Source of the DNA: CAZLMW01 sp964560875
Lineage (GTDB): Bacteria > Myxococcota_A > UBA9042
Direction: 5' to 3'
Length of the DNA: 57,878 nt
Assembly: GCA_964560875.1 (NCBI GenBank)
Contig: CAZLMW010000044.1
Span: forward strand, 1-57,878
Below are positions 15,922 to 23,733 of the stretch, piece by piece (positions within the stretch are counted from its first letter, which is position 1; each line of letters begins with the position of its first letter). Made by a program: the position numbers and the translations under genes. Under the pieces are notes generated by a model. That model was not told the DNA's origin and made no database searches. It was given only the letters and a program-made list of their open reading frames with translations.

Positions 15922-17274
15922 TCAGCCGAGCAGCCTGTCGAACACGATCGCCGCAGCGGCTCGTACCGACAGGTGGTTGTACCCATCGTGCGCGCCGAGG
16001 GACGGGTCCCTGACGATCGCGGGCAGTCGCAGGTCCGCCTGGTTCATGGCCTCTTCAGCCAAGCCCCAGCCGGTTCCAAACACGATCAGCACGGGCCGAT
16101 CGAGCTCGGAAAAGCGCGCCCGCAAGTCCGCGTACGAGATGCTGGGCCGGTCTTCCCGGGCGCTGGTCACGACGATCAGCGGCGGGCGGCCACAGCGCTT
16201 CTCGACCGCGGCGCACGCGGCGTCCAACGACTCGCTAGCAGTGACGCGGCGCAAGGCCTCGGCTCGACGAGGATTAAACGTCGAGCCTTCACCAGCCGTC
16301 CAATGACCGAGGATCTCCCCGACCATCCGCTGCTGGAGCGTCACCGGCGTCACCACGAAAAGGTGTTCGAGTCCGTAGGTACGAGCCGAACGTGCAATGT
16401 CGTGGATGTCGACGTTGGTGAGCGCCGTCGTTCCCACCTCGCCCCGCCGATTCAGGACAGGGTGGTGAACGAGGGCGGCGAAGATACCCATGCGCAAGCC
16501 CGCGTCAAGCACTGATTTTTCGGCTTCCACGATGCCCTCTTGGCTGTTCGATCGCGCGTTCTCCGTGCCCACCGGACCCGCGTTCAGCAGGTCGGGTCGG
16601 ATCGCCTTGGTGCGCGCCAAAGCTTGTTCGCGACGCCACGTGGCGATCGCGCCGTGGTTGCCCGATAGCAACACATCGGGGACCGCTTCGCCCTCAAAGA
16701 CCCGGGGCCGCGTGTAGTGAGGCGCCTCGAGCAATCCCGTCGCGTGCGATTCATTGTCGAGCGACGCCGCGTTGCCGATGACTCCGGGCAACAGGCGCGC
16801 GATCGCCTCGATGATCGCCATGGCTCCGACCTCGCCGCCATTGAGCACGTAATCACCCAGCGAGATCAGCCGATCGGCCCGCGCCTCGATCCGGGCATCG
16901 AACCCTTCGTAACGCCCGCACATCAAGATCGCGCCGGGCCCTTCGGCAAGCTCCCGCGCCATCGCCTGGTCAAACCTCTCACCTGCGGGCGAAAGGGCGA
17001 GCACAGGCACATCGGGACGTGCCTGCCTGACAACGTCCAGGCAACGCGCGATCGGCTCGGGCTTGAGCACCATCCCGGCCCCGCCACCAAACGGCGCGTC
17101 ATCGACGGTGTGGTGCTTATCGGTCGCAAACTCGCGGAAATCGTGCAGGTCGACCGCGAGCACCCCCGAATCGACGGCCTTTCCGATGAGCGACTCCGCT
17201 AAAAACCCGGAAAACAGCCCCGGAAACAGGGTCAGTACATCGAACGTGTAGGGTTTGGGGGAAATATCGGTCAT
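15922..17274 (-). CDS. trmD: tRNA (guanine-N1)-methyltransferase fused to a second SPOUT RNA methyltransferase
   Basis: 450 residues, nearly twice normal TrmD. Residues 1-232 are a complete TrmD, which makes m1G37 in tRNA using SAM: PFGGGAGMVLKPEP (61-74), SPAGERFDQ (95-103), MCGRYEGFDARI (118-129), DYVLNGGEVG (141-150), and SLDNESH with Asp173 at the catalytic-Asp position before GLLEAPHYTRP. After a linker, residues 263-450 (GIFAALVHHPVLNRRGEVGT...VFGTGWGLAEE...YNHLSVRAAAAIVFDRLLG) match the small SPOUT family known as Methyltrn_RNA_4, usually a separate gene beside trmD in delta-lineage genomes. No stop or start separates them, so this is a true fusion in this assembly. The target of the second domain is unknown. 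Lies between rimM and rplS. Confidence 0.93.
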   Translation of the reverse strand: MTDISPKPYTFDVLTLFPGLFSGFLAESLIGKAVDSGVLAVDLHDFREFATDKHHTVDDAPFGGGAGMVLKPEPIARCLDVVRQARPDVPVLALSPAGERFDQAMARELAEGPGAILMCGRYEGFDARIEARADRLISLGDYVLNGGEVGAMAIIEAIARLLPGVIGNAASLDNESHATGLLEAPHYTRPRVFEGEAVPDVLLSGNHGAIATWRREQALARTKAIRPDLLNAGPVGTENARSNSQEGIVEAEKSVLDAGLRMGIFAALVHHPVLNRRGEVGTTALTNVDIHDIARSARTYGLEHLFVVTPVTLQQRMVGEILGHWTAGEGSTFNPRRAEALRRVTASESLDAACAAVEKRCGRPPLIVVTSAREDRPSISYADLRARFSELDRPVLIVFGTGWGLAEEAMNQADLRLPAIVRDPSLGAHDGYNHLSVRAAAAIVFDRLLG

Positions 17275-17307
17275 GTCAGGCGGGGCGACGGGGGCCGTGC
17301 GTCGTCC

Positions 17308-17823
17308 TTATTCGGCGATCCAGTGGTGGATGTCACGCACCACGACCTCGCCATCGCGCTGGCCGATCGACGTGATGTAGCGCTCCAAGATCGGCACCAA
17401 CACCTCGCCGCCGCCGTCAAGCTTGATCTCGAGCACGTCCACGCTGGTCTCGCCGAGCCGCGCGACGACGCCCAATCGATCGCCAGAGTCGTGGTCGAAG
17501 ACAACAGCGCCAAGCACATCGCTCAGGTAGAACTCGCCATCGTCCGGGTCGGGCAAACTCGACCGCCGCACCCGCAACGTCCCGCCCGTCAGCGCGATCG
17601 CTCCGTCGCGGTCATACACATCGACAAACCCCACGAGGAGCGCTTTGCCCTGCCGAACCTGTTCGATCTCCAGGTCGCGCATGGCCTTGCCCTTGGACCA
17701 CCGCACGATCACCCCGGGCTCAAACTGCTCGGAAGCCTCGTTGTGCGGGGCGACATTGACCTCGCCACGGATCCCGTGAGCCCGGCCTACCACCGCAATT
17801 TCAATCCACTTTTCGCCGGACAC
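17308..17823 (-). CDS. rimM: Ribosome maturation factor RimM
   Basis: 171 residues, normal length. RimM binds S19 and assists 30S head maturation. The N-terminal barrel (EIAVVGRAHGIRGEVNV) and the C-terminal PRC-barrel (FYLSDVLGAVVFD...VLEIKL...EVLVPILERYI) are both clear. The start is GTG 17823, with GGGGG five bases upstream. It precedes trmD by 33 bp in the same direction, so the two are very likely co-transcribed. The 54 bp before it carry a GGGGTCAGACCCC palindrome. Confidence 0.95.
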   Translation of the reverse strand: MSGEKWIEIAVVGRAHGIRGEVNVAPHNEASEQFEPGVIVRWSKGKAMRDLEIEQVRQGKALLVGFVDVYDRDGAIALTGGTLRVRRSSLPDPDDGEFYLSDVLGAVVFDHDSGDRLGVVARLGETSVDVLEIKLDGGGEVLVPILERYITSIGQRDGEVVVRDIHHWIAE

Positions 17824-17839
17824 AAGGCCCCCAAAGCAG

Positions 17840-17852
17840 GGGGTCAGACCCC
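17840..17852. repeat. GGGGTCAGACCCC palindromic motif, copy 1
   Basis: Short near-perfect palindrome between gpsA and rimM. The inverse form GGGGTCTGACCC is at 47340-47351 before lpd. Two copies in intergenic sites suggest a dispersed repeat rather than a gene-specific operator. Confidence 0.5.
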
Positions 17853-17877
17853 GTTATAACTACGAGATGGACCGCCG

Positions 17878-18906
17878 CTAGTTGAGCTGCAGTTCCATGC
17901 CCAGCGGGCGGTGCATGAGGTTTTCGAGCGCATCGAGCAGCGGCAGGCCCTCGTACAACACGCGGTAGCAGTTTTCGATGATCGGCACGTCCACCTCGAG
18001 CTTCTGCGCGAGCATCCACGCCGACTTCGACGTCAGCACCCCCTCGGCCACGGTCACGCGCCCGCTCAGGATGTCTTCGAGCTTCTCGCCGCGACCAAGG
18101 CGCAGGCCGACTTGCCGATTTCGCGACAGGTCGCCGGTGCACGTCAGCACGAGGTCGCCCATCCCGGCCAGGCCCTGCAGGGTCAGCGGGTTGGCGCCCT
18201 TTCGGACCGCGAGCTTGGTGATCTCCGCCAGCCCTCGGGTGATGATCGCGGCGCGCGCGTTGTGGCCAAAGCCCAGTCCATCCGCAGCGCCCGTCGAGAT
18301 CGCCATCACGTTTTTGAGCGCGCCGCCCATCTCCACACCCACAACATCGCGGCTCGCGTAGCAGCGGAAGCGGTGTTTGGGCGACGCCATCATGTGCATC
18401 GTCTCGATAGCGACCGACGCGATGTGGGAGGCGATCGTCACCACGGTTGGCACTTCGGCGGCGACCTCCTTGGCGAATGACGGCCCGGACAGAAAACACA
18501 ATGCGCTGTGAAACCGGCGTGGCAGCACGCGCTGAAGGATCTCGTCGACCGTCTCGAGGCTCTCGTTTTCGATGCCCTTGGAGCAGCTGCAGATGATGTG
18601 CCGATCGTCGAGGTATTCCTGGATCCCGCCGAGCACGCGGCCGACATGCGGGGTCGGCACAACCGATAACAACAACGGGTCGGCGTGGCGGCACACAAGC
18701 TCGATGTCACCGCTCGCCGTCATCGTGTCCGGCACCTTGAACCCGGGCAGGAAGATCTTGTTTTCGCGCGCGTCGTTGATGTCGCGGACCACCTCGGGCT
18801 CGCGCGCCCAAATGACCGTCTCGTAGCCCTTGCGCGCGGCCTGGATCGCCAGCGCGGTGCCCCATGCGCCAGCGCCGATAACGCCGACTTTGACCTTCTC
18901 TGCCAT
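17878..18906 (-). CDS. gpsA: NAD(P)-dependent glycerol-3-phosphate dehydrogenase
   Basis: 342 residues. GpsA reduces dihydroxyacetone phosphate to sn-glycerol-3-phosphate, the backbone for phospholipid synthesis, in the cytoplasm. The Rossmann motif GAGAWGTA is at residues 11-18. CSKGIE, LSGPSFAKEVA, VGVEMGGALKNVMAI (catalytic Lys region) and GHNARAAIITRGLAEI follow in family order; GLAGMGDLVLTCTGDLSRNRQVG completes the signature. The length is normal. Start ATG 18906 gives the family N-terminus directly. It lies 54 bp upstream of rimM and codirectional with it. Confidence 0.97.
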   Translation of the reverse strand: MAEKVKVGVIGAGAWGTALAIQAARKGYETVIWAREPEVVRDINDARENKIFLPGFKVPDTMTASGDIELVCRHADPLLLSVVPTPHVGRVLGGIQEYLDDRHIICSCSKGIENESLETVDEILQRVLPRRFHSALCFLSGPSFAKEVAAEVPTVVTIASHIASVAIETMHMMASPKHRFRCYASRDVVGVEMGGALKNVMAISTGAADGLGFGHNARAAIITRGLAEITKLAVRKGANPLTLQGLAGMGDLVLTCTGDLSRNRQVGLRLGRGEKLEDILSGRVTVAEGVLTSKSAWMLAQKLEVDVPIIENCYRVLYEGLPLLDALENLMHRPLGMELQLN

Positions 18907-19014
18907 GCCGTTTTCCGTGGTTTGGATATGCGACCGCTCAGCGTCGCGGTTGGTTTGTCGTTGCCATGGCCGCTCGGCCGACGCTCGAAAGACTGGGTTT
19001 ATCGCCCGTCTGGC

Positions 19015-20508
19015 TCAGCTTCGCCAGCCTTCGTCGCCGGTGCTCTTTGCATCGGTAAAAAGCTCGCGAAGGCTGCGATCCCGCGCCGCTGACCTCGCCC
19101 TCTTGCGGGCCCACTCGCGCAGCTCTTTGACCTGTTCGGCATAGGTGTCGACAAAAGGCACGGTGTCCCGAAGCGCGCGGTGGATGTCGGCATCGGTCAG
19201 CTCCCGACCCGCCGTAAACGCGATGCCCAGCGCCTCGATGATGGCCTGCTGAAGCTCCGCCCCGGTCAAGCGGTCGGCGGTCGCCGCGTGACGCGCGAGG
19301 TCGAATCCCGTCGGATCGCGACCGGATCGCCGCACGTGGATGGCGAGAATCTCCGCGCGCACATCGACATCGGGCAGGTCGACGAAGAACGTGTCGTCAA
19401 AACGGCCCTTGCGCATCAGCTCCGCGGGCAAGTGGTCGACGCGGTTGGCCGTTGCAGCCACGAAGACGCCGCCCTTGTGTTCGGCCAGCCACGTGATGAA
19501 CGTCCCGAAGATCCGCGAGGTGGTGTCCGAGCCGCCCATCGCCGCCGCGAAACTCTTATCGATCTCGTCGACCCACAACACGACCGGCGCCATCGCCTCG
19601 GTCACCGACAACGCATGACGCAGGCGCTCGTCAGGGGCCGCATCGCGCGTGAACAGACGGCCCAGATCAAACCGCAGCAACGGCAGCCCAAGCTCCGCGG
19701 CAGACGCCTTGGCGAACAGCGACTTGCCACACCCCTGCACCCCGATCAGCAAGACACCTCGCGGCGCAGGCAGCCCAAAAGTCCGCGCGTCGTCCCGCAA
19801 CGCCAGTCGCCGTCGCGCCAGCCACTCCTTGAGCGTGTCGAGGCCACCCACTTCGCGCACACCAGGCACGTCTTCGACGATCTCGAGCACGCCGCTATGG
19901 CCAACCAGGTCACGCTTTTCCGCCTGCATCGCCGCGATCCACGACCGATCGGCCACCGGTCCCCGCAGACGCACCCGCCGCAACGCCCGTCGCAGCTGGG
20001 CAAGGGTCATCCCCCGGGCGGCGTTGAGCGCATCTTCCACCAACCCCTGGTCAACCGCGCCGTCGCTGCCCGTAAACGCCGCAATGATCGGCGGGCGGAG
20101 CTCTGCAGCACCGGGCAACGCGACGCTGAGCACGACCCGTTCACCCTCCAACTCGGGGCACGCCTCGGACACCGGCGCCAGCAACGCCACGCAATGGCCA
20201 GCCCGCTCGACGTCCCGCAAGCGCTCGGTCAACGCCCGCACGAATTTCGGTTGCCGCAAGAGCCGATGTCCGTGGTCGATCGCCACAACCGTTCGCTCCG
20301 CGGACTGCAACGCCGTCTCGATCGCGTCACACATCGCCGCCACGGCGTCGCCCATCCCAGCCCGCTGCACGACCAGGTGCATCCGATTGGCGCGAGCGGA
20401 TTGGCCGAGCAGGCGCGTCGCATCTTCGACGTCGCCGGTGACGAGATAGAGCAGCGGATAGCGCGCCGCCAAACGCTCGTTGATGGGGTCTGAACGTCGC
20501 GCGGTCAT
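19015..20508 (-). CDS. Ycf46-like AAA ATPase
   Basis: 497-residue AAA+ protein resembling the Ycf46 family known from plastids and cyanobacteria, whose function is poorly defined. Residues 1-190 form a degenerate RecA-like domain (LLYLVTGDVEDATRLL, VVAIDHGHRLL, VALLAPV) without a Walker motif. The AAA module follows: VGGLDTLKEWLARRR, APRGVLLIGVQGCGKSLFAKA (Walker A), APVVLWVDEIDKSFA (Walker B), FVAATANRVDHLPAELMRKGRFDDTFFVDLP (sensor 1 and arginine-finger region). A basic C-terminal helix ends the protein. Start ATG 20508 follows GGGAAG; an in-frame ATG at 20526 is less well placed. It is downstream of the NtrC-type regulator in the same direction, with no other obvious partner. Confidence 0.85.
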   Translation of the reverse strand: MTARRSDPINERLAARYPLLYLVTGDVEDATRLLGQSARANRMHLVVQRAGMGDAVAAMCDAIETALQSAERTVVAIDHGHRLLRQPKFVRALTERLRDVERAGHCVALLAPVSEACPELEGERVVLSVALPGAAELRPPIIAAFTGSDGAVDQGLVEDALNAARGMTLAQLRRALRRVRLRGPVADRSWIAAMQAEKRDLVGHSGVLEIVEDVPGVREVGGLDTLKEWLARRRLALRDDARTFGLPAPRGVLLIGVQGCGKSLFAKASAAELGLPLLRFDLGRLFTRDAAPDERLRHALSVTEAMAPVVLWVDEIDKSFAAAMGGSDTTSRIFGTFITWLAEHKGGVFVAATANRVDHLPAELMRKGRFDDTFFVDLPDVDVRAEILAIHVRRSGRDPTGFDLARHAATADRLTGAELQQAIIEALGIAFTAGRELTDADIHRALRDTVPFVDTYAEQVKELREWARKRARSAARDRSLRELFTDAKSTGDEGWRS

Positions 20509-20533
20509 GATTGTCGCTTCCCGCAATTCTGCC

Positions 20534-20570
20534 AGTGCTTGGGTGCTAGTGCTTGGGTGCTAGTGCTTGG
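20534..20570. repeat. 14-bp tandem repeat over the end of the NtrC-type gene
   Basis: AGTGCTTGGGTGCT is repeated at 20534-20547 and 20548-20561, with a partial third copy to 20570. The TAG of the regulator gene (20560-20562) lies in the repeat, so slippage here would alter the 3' end or spacer to the AAA gene. Confidence 0.7.
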
Positions 20571-22011
20571 GCGGCCGGCCGACCGTGCCGGGGATGTCGA
20601 TTCCGTAGCGCTGGATCTTGTTGAGGAGGCTGCGCTGCGAGATCTCCAACAGCCGCGCCGCATGCGTTCGATTGCCGTCTGTGCGCTGCAATGCGACCTC
20701 GATCAACGCCCGCTCCGTCGCCTCGATCGCATGCGGAATACTGAGCGAATCCACCGGTAGCCGCAGCCCATTGTCCCCGTCGTCGCGCGGCTCAGGCCGA
20801 TGCACAACCGAGGCGGGCAGCGCGTCCACGCCGATCTCGCGCGTCTCGCTCATCACACACGCTTGCTCGATAACGTTTTGCAGCTCGCGCACATTGCCCG
20901 GCCACGAATGCGCCATCAGCTGGGCCATCGCGTGCGGATGGACGCCGGTGATATCGGTGCCGAGCCGCCGGTTCGCGCCCTCGACGGTGTACTGAACCAG
21001 CAGCGGGATGTCTTCAAGCCGGTCCCGCAACGCCGCGACATGCAGGTCGATCACGCTCAGGCGATAAAACAGGTCTTCGCGAAACCGCCCGTCGCGCACC
21101 CGATCGCGAGCCGGAACTGCGCTCGCCGCAAGCACCCGCACATCGACAGCGGTGTCCTTGTTGCCGCCGACCCGCCGGATCTCGCCCTCTTGCAACACAC
21201 GCAAGAGCTTGACCTGTAGCTGCAACGGCAAGTCGACGATCTCGTCGAGAAAGAGCGTGCCGCCGTGCGCTTGCTCAAACAGCCCCTTGCGATCGCTGGT
21301 GGCATCGGTGAACGCCCCGCGAACGTGGCCGAACAGCTCGCTCTCCAACAGGTTGGCGGGAATCGCCCCGCAGTTGACGGCGACGAACTTCTCCGTGGCG
21401 CGCGGTGACGCCGCATGGATCGCCTTGGCGACGAGCTCCTTGCCGGTGCCGGATTCGCCGCTGATGAGCACAGTTGAATCGAACCGCGCGACCCGCTGCA
21501 GCTTGGTGAAAAGCGTCCGCATCACGTCGCTGCGACCCACCATGTTGTGGAACATCGCCGGTTCGGCGCCGTCGTCGGGTTGCGGTGCGATCCCGCGTCG
21601 TGTACCCGATTCCCGTCGTGTGCCGCGCGTCTGGCGGGCCTTCTCAAGGGCGACTTCGACCTTCAGCTCGACCTCGGGCAGGCGGAACGGCTTGGACAGA
21701 AAATCCATCGCCCCAGCGCGCACCGCTCGCAGCGCCGTCTCCAGGTTGCCGTACGCGCTCATCACGATCGTCGGGGGAAGTTTGCCCGCGGCCGACAAGC
21801 GCTCGACCAATTCCAGCCCGGTCAGGCCCGGCATGTGCACGTCGATGAGCACGAGGTCGGGCTGCAGCAACTCGATTTTGCGCAGGGCGTCGTTGCCGTC
21901 GGACGCCACGGACGTCACGTGGCCTGCACGCGTCAACTGCTTGCTGATCAGCCGCGCGAACGCAGCTTCATCGTCAGCCACCAGGATGGACGCGGTCACG
22001 GTGCCCCCCAA
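20560..22011 (-). CDS. NtrC-family sigma-54-dependent response regulator
   Basis: 483 residues in three modules. The receiver (7-125) has the acidic pair Asp13/Asp14, phospho-acceptor Asp57 in LVLIDVHMPG and Lys in LSKPF. The AAA+ activator domain (about 155-390) has GESGTGKE (Walker A), GTLFLDEI (Walker B) and the sigma-54 loop, here GAFTDA rather than the usual GAFTGA. The C-terminal Fis-type helix-turn-helix is ALIEVALQRTDGNRTHAARLLEISQRSLLNKIQRYGI. It would activate sigma-54 promoters when phosphorylated. No sensor kinase is in the window, so its partner and regulon are unknown. The AAA protein gene follows codirectionally; the DUF1844 gene is upstream. Confidence 0.95.
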   Translation of the reverse strand: MGGTVTASILVADDEAAFARLISKQLTRAGHVTSVASDGNDALRKIELLQPDLVLIDVHMPGLTGLELVERLSAAGKLPPTIVMSAYGNLETALRAVRAGAMDFLSKPFRLPEVELKVEVALEKARQTRGTRRESGTRRGIAPQPDDGAEPAMFHNMVGRSDVMRTLFTKLQRVARFDSTVLISGESGTGKELVAKAIHAASPRATEKFVAVNCGAIPANLLESELFGHVRGAFTDATSDRKGLFEQAHGGTLFLDEIVDLPLQLQVKLLRVLQEGEIRRVGGNKDTAVDVRVLAASAVPARDRVRDGRFREDLFYRLSVIDLHVAALRDRLEDIPLLVQYTVEGANRRLGTDITGVHPHAMAQLMAHSWPGNVRELQNVIEQACVMSETREIGVDALPASVVHRPEPRDDGDNGLRLPVDSLSIPHAIEATERALIEVALQRTDGNRTHAARLLEISQRSLLNKIQRYGIDIPGTVGRPPKH

Positions 22012-22044
22012 GCACGCGCCGAAATCGCGACCGTCCGGCCGCGT

Positions 22045-22326
22045 TTACGACACCCGATTACGGCTCTCTTCGACGAAGGCGACGCGGAGATCGTGCAGCA
22101 CGCGCGACAGCAGCTGATCCTCCTCGCCGGTGAGGTTGCCGCGCGTCTTCTCCTGCAACATCGCCAACATGTCGATGCTCTGGCGCGCGAGGCCAAGGTT
22201 TGGACTGACGTTCTGACCGGTGGGATCCGGCACGCGACCCAAGTGCAACATCGCCGACGACGCCAGCGACAGGACAAAGGTCGAAAAATCGACTGTGGAG
22301 GAGGGTTCGCTCATCGATTGGCTCAT
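22045..22326 (-). CDS. DUF1844 domain protein
   Basis: Small protein of about 93 residues. DFSTFVLSLASSAMLHLGRVPDPTGQ...NLGLARQSIDMLAMLQEKTRGNLTGEEDQLLSRVLHDLRVAFVE is the typical DUF1844 sequence, a widespread family of unknown function. The start is uncertain: ATG 22326 and ATG 22314 are both in frame and neither has a good Shine-Dalgarno; the conserved domain begins about ten residues later. It lies 33 bp upstream of the response regulator in the same direction, suggesting one operon, and is divergent from the sigma factor gene. Confidence 0.85.
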   Translation of the reverse strand: MSQSMSEPSSTVDFSTFVLSLASSAMLHLGRVPDPTGQNVSPNLGLARQSIDMLAMLQEKTRGNLTGEEDQLLSRVLHDLRVAFVEESRNRVS

Positions 22327-22497
22327 CGGCGCTGACGGTGGCTTGCACGGCGGCGAATGCGTCCTTACGTGAGGAAGCGGGCGCCGCACGGTCACTATAG
22401 CCGCAAGCGCAGGCCGCGAACAGGGACGCCGACAAGCTTCCCGCAGACAATGAAGCTGGCCAGCACGGTCAAGCTTCCCTTTCCCGGAAGGAATGTC

Positions 22498-23721
22498 ATG
22501 ATGACCCCGAGCGTTGTTTCAGCAGGCCACGGCTCCACCATCGAACACCACGTCGATGTTGCTGCCACCAGCCGGGGGACAACAATGACCAGCCACCGAA
22601 CCAACGCCGCCGCGCGACCCTTCACCAAGGGCGCCAAGCTGGCCGCCAACCGGCTGACGCGACCCGAAAAGCTCGCTCGACTACGCCGCGGAAACCACAG
22701 CGCCATGACCAAAGAGCCGATTCTGAACAATCCGCTCGAGCAGTACTTGCGCGAGGTCAACCGCTACCAACTGCTCACCCGCGAGCAGGAATACGACTTG
22801 GCGGTCAAGTACGCGGAAACCGGCGATCCCGAAGCTGCGCGCGCGCTCGTGACAGCGAACCTGCGCTTCGTGGTCAAGGTCGCGTATCAATTCCATAACT
22901 ACGACATCAAGCTCACCGACCTCATCCAAGAGGGCAACATCGGCCTGATGAAGGCTGTGCAGAAGTTCAAGCCCGATCGCGGCTACCGCCTGATTTCGTA
23001 CGCGGTTTGGTGGATCAAGGCCTACATCCAGAACTTCATCATCAACAACTGGTCGCTGGTGCGCGTCGGTCCGGTGTCGCAGCAGCGCAAGGTCCTGTTC
23101 GGCAAGCGCGAGCTCCCGGCACCCGAAGGCTCCACGGCGACGGCCAAGCCCGCGTCTGCCAAGCAGACCAAGGCCGGCAAAGCTCCCAAGCGTAAGGCCA
23201 AGAACGCCGACGACGTCACCGAAGCCATCGCCGGCGACAAGAAGACGTCCGACGCCGCGACCTTCCTCATCGCCGCCGAGTCAACGTCCAGCCCCGCGCC
23301 GCGCCGCAAAGCCCGCAAGCCCACCGCCGAAGAGGTCGAAGGTTGGCGCAAAGCCGCGATGGCCGCGCGCTACGACTTGAGCATCGACGGGCCGGTGCGC
23401 GCCGACAGCAAGATGACGCTGGGTGAGACGCTCTCCCGCCACGAGCCCAGCGCCGAGGACCGCCTCGCAAGCGCCCAGATCACCGCCGAGGTGGCCGACC
23501 GCCTCGCGGAGCTGCACGCCGATCTCAACGAAAAGGAGCAGGTGATCCTCACCGACCGCCTGCTCTCGGACGACCCGCGGACGCTCCAGGCCGTTGGCGA
23601 CCAGTTCGGCGTGTCCCGCGAACGCGTCAGGCAGATCGAGGTCAACCTGAAGAAGAAGATCTTCAAGCGCCTCGAAAACCTCAGCCCGATCGCGCTGCTC
23701 GAGCCGCCTCGCAAGAAATAG
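22498..23721 (+). CDS. RpoH-like sigma factor with a Lys/Ala-rich insertion
   Basis: About 407 residues against about 280-310 for typical RpoH. Region 2 is clearly sigma-32-like: LEQYLREVNRYQLLTREQEYDLA, ARALVTANLRFVVKVAYQF, LTDLIQEGNIGLMKAVQKF, YRLISYAVWWIKAYIQNFI. The RpoH box follows as SQQRKVLFGKREL. Region 4 ends the protein: LNEKEQVILTDRLLSDD...LQAVGDQFGVSRERVRQIEVNLKKKIFKRL. Between them the region-3 helix-turn-helix is not recognisable; instead about 90 residues rich in Lys, Ala, Pro and Thr are found. The start is uncertain. ATG 22498 has GGAAGG six bases upstream; ATG 22585 also has a G-rich site; the conserved part begins near ATG 22705. The N-terminal 70 residues are basic and unlike the family. 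Likely drives a stress or alternative regulon. Confidence 0.85.
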   Translation: MMTPSVVSAGHGSTIEHHVDVAATSRGTTMTSHRTNAAARPFTKGAKLAANRLTRPEKLARLRRGNHSAMTKEPILNNPLEQYLREVNRYQLLTREQEYDLAVKYAETGDPEAARALVTANLRFVVKVAYQFHNYDIKLTDLIQEGNIGLMKAVQKFKPDRGYRLISYAVWWIKAYIQNFIINNWSLVRVGPVSQQRKVLFGKRELPAPEGSTATAKPASAKQTKAGKAPKRKAKNADDVTEAIAGDKKTSDAATFLIAAESTSSPAPRRKARKPTAEEVEGWRKAAMAARYDLSIDGPVRADSKMTLGETLSRHEPSAEDRLASAQITAEVADRLAELHADLNEKEQVILTDRLLSDDPRTLQAVGDQFGVSRERVRQIEVNLKKKIFKRLENLSPIALLEPPRKK

Positions 23722-23733
23722 CGCCGCCCGAAA

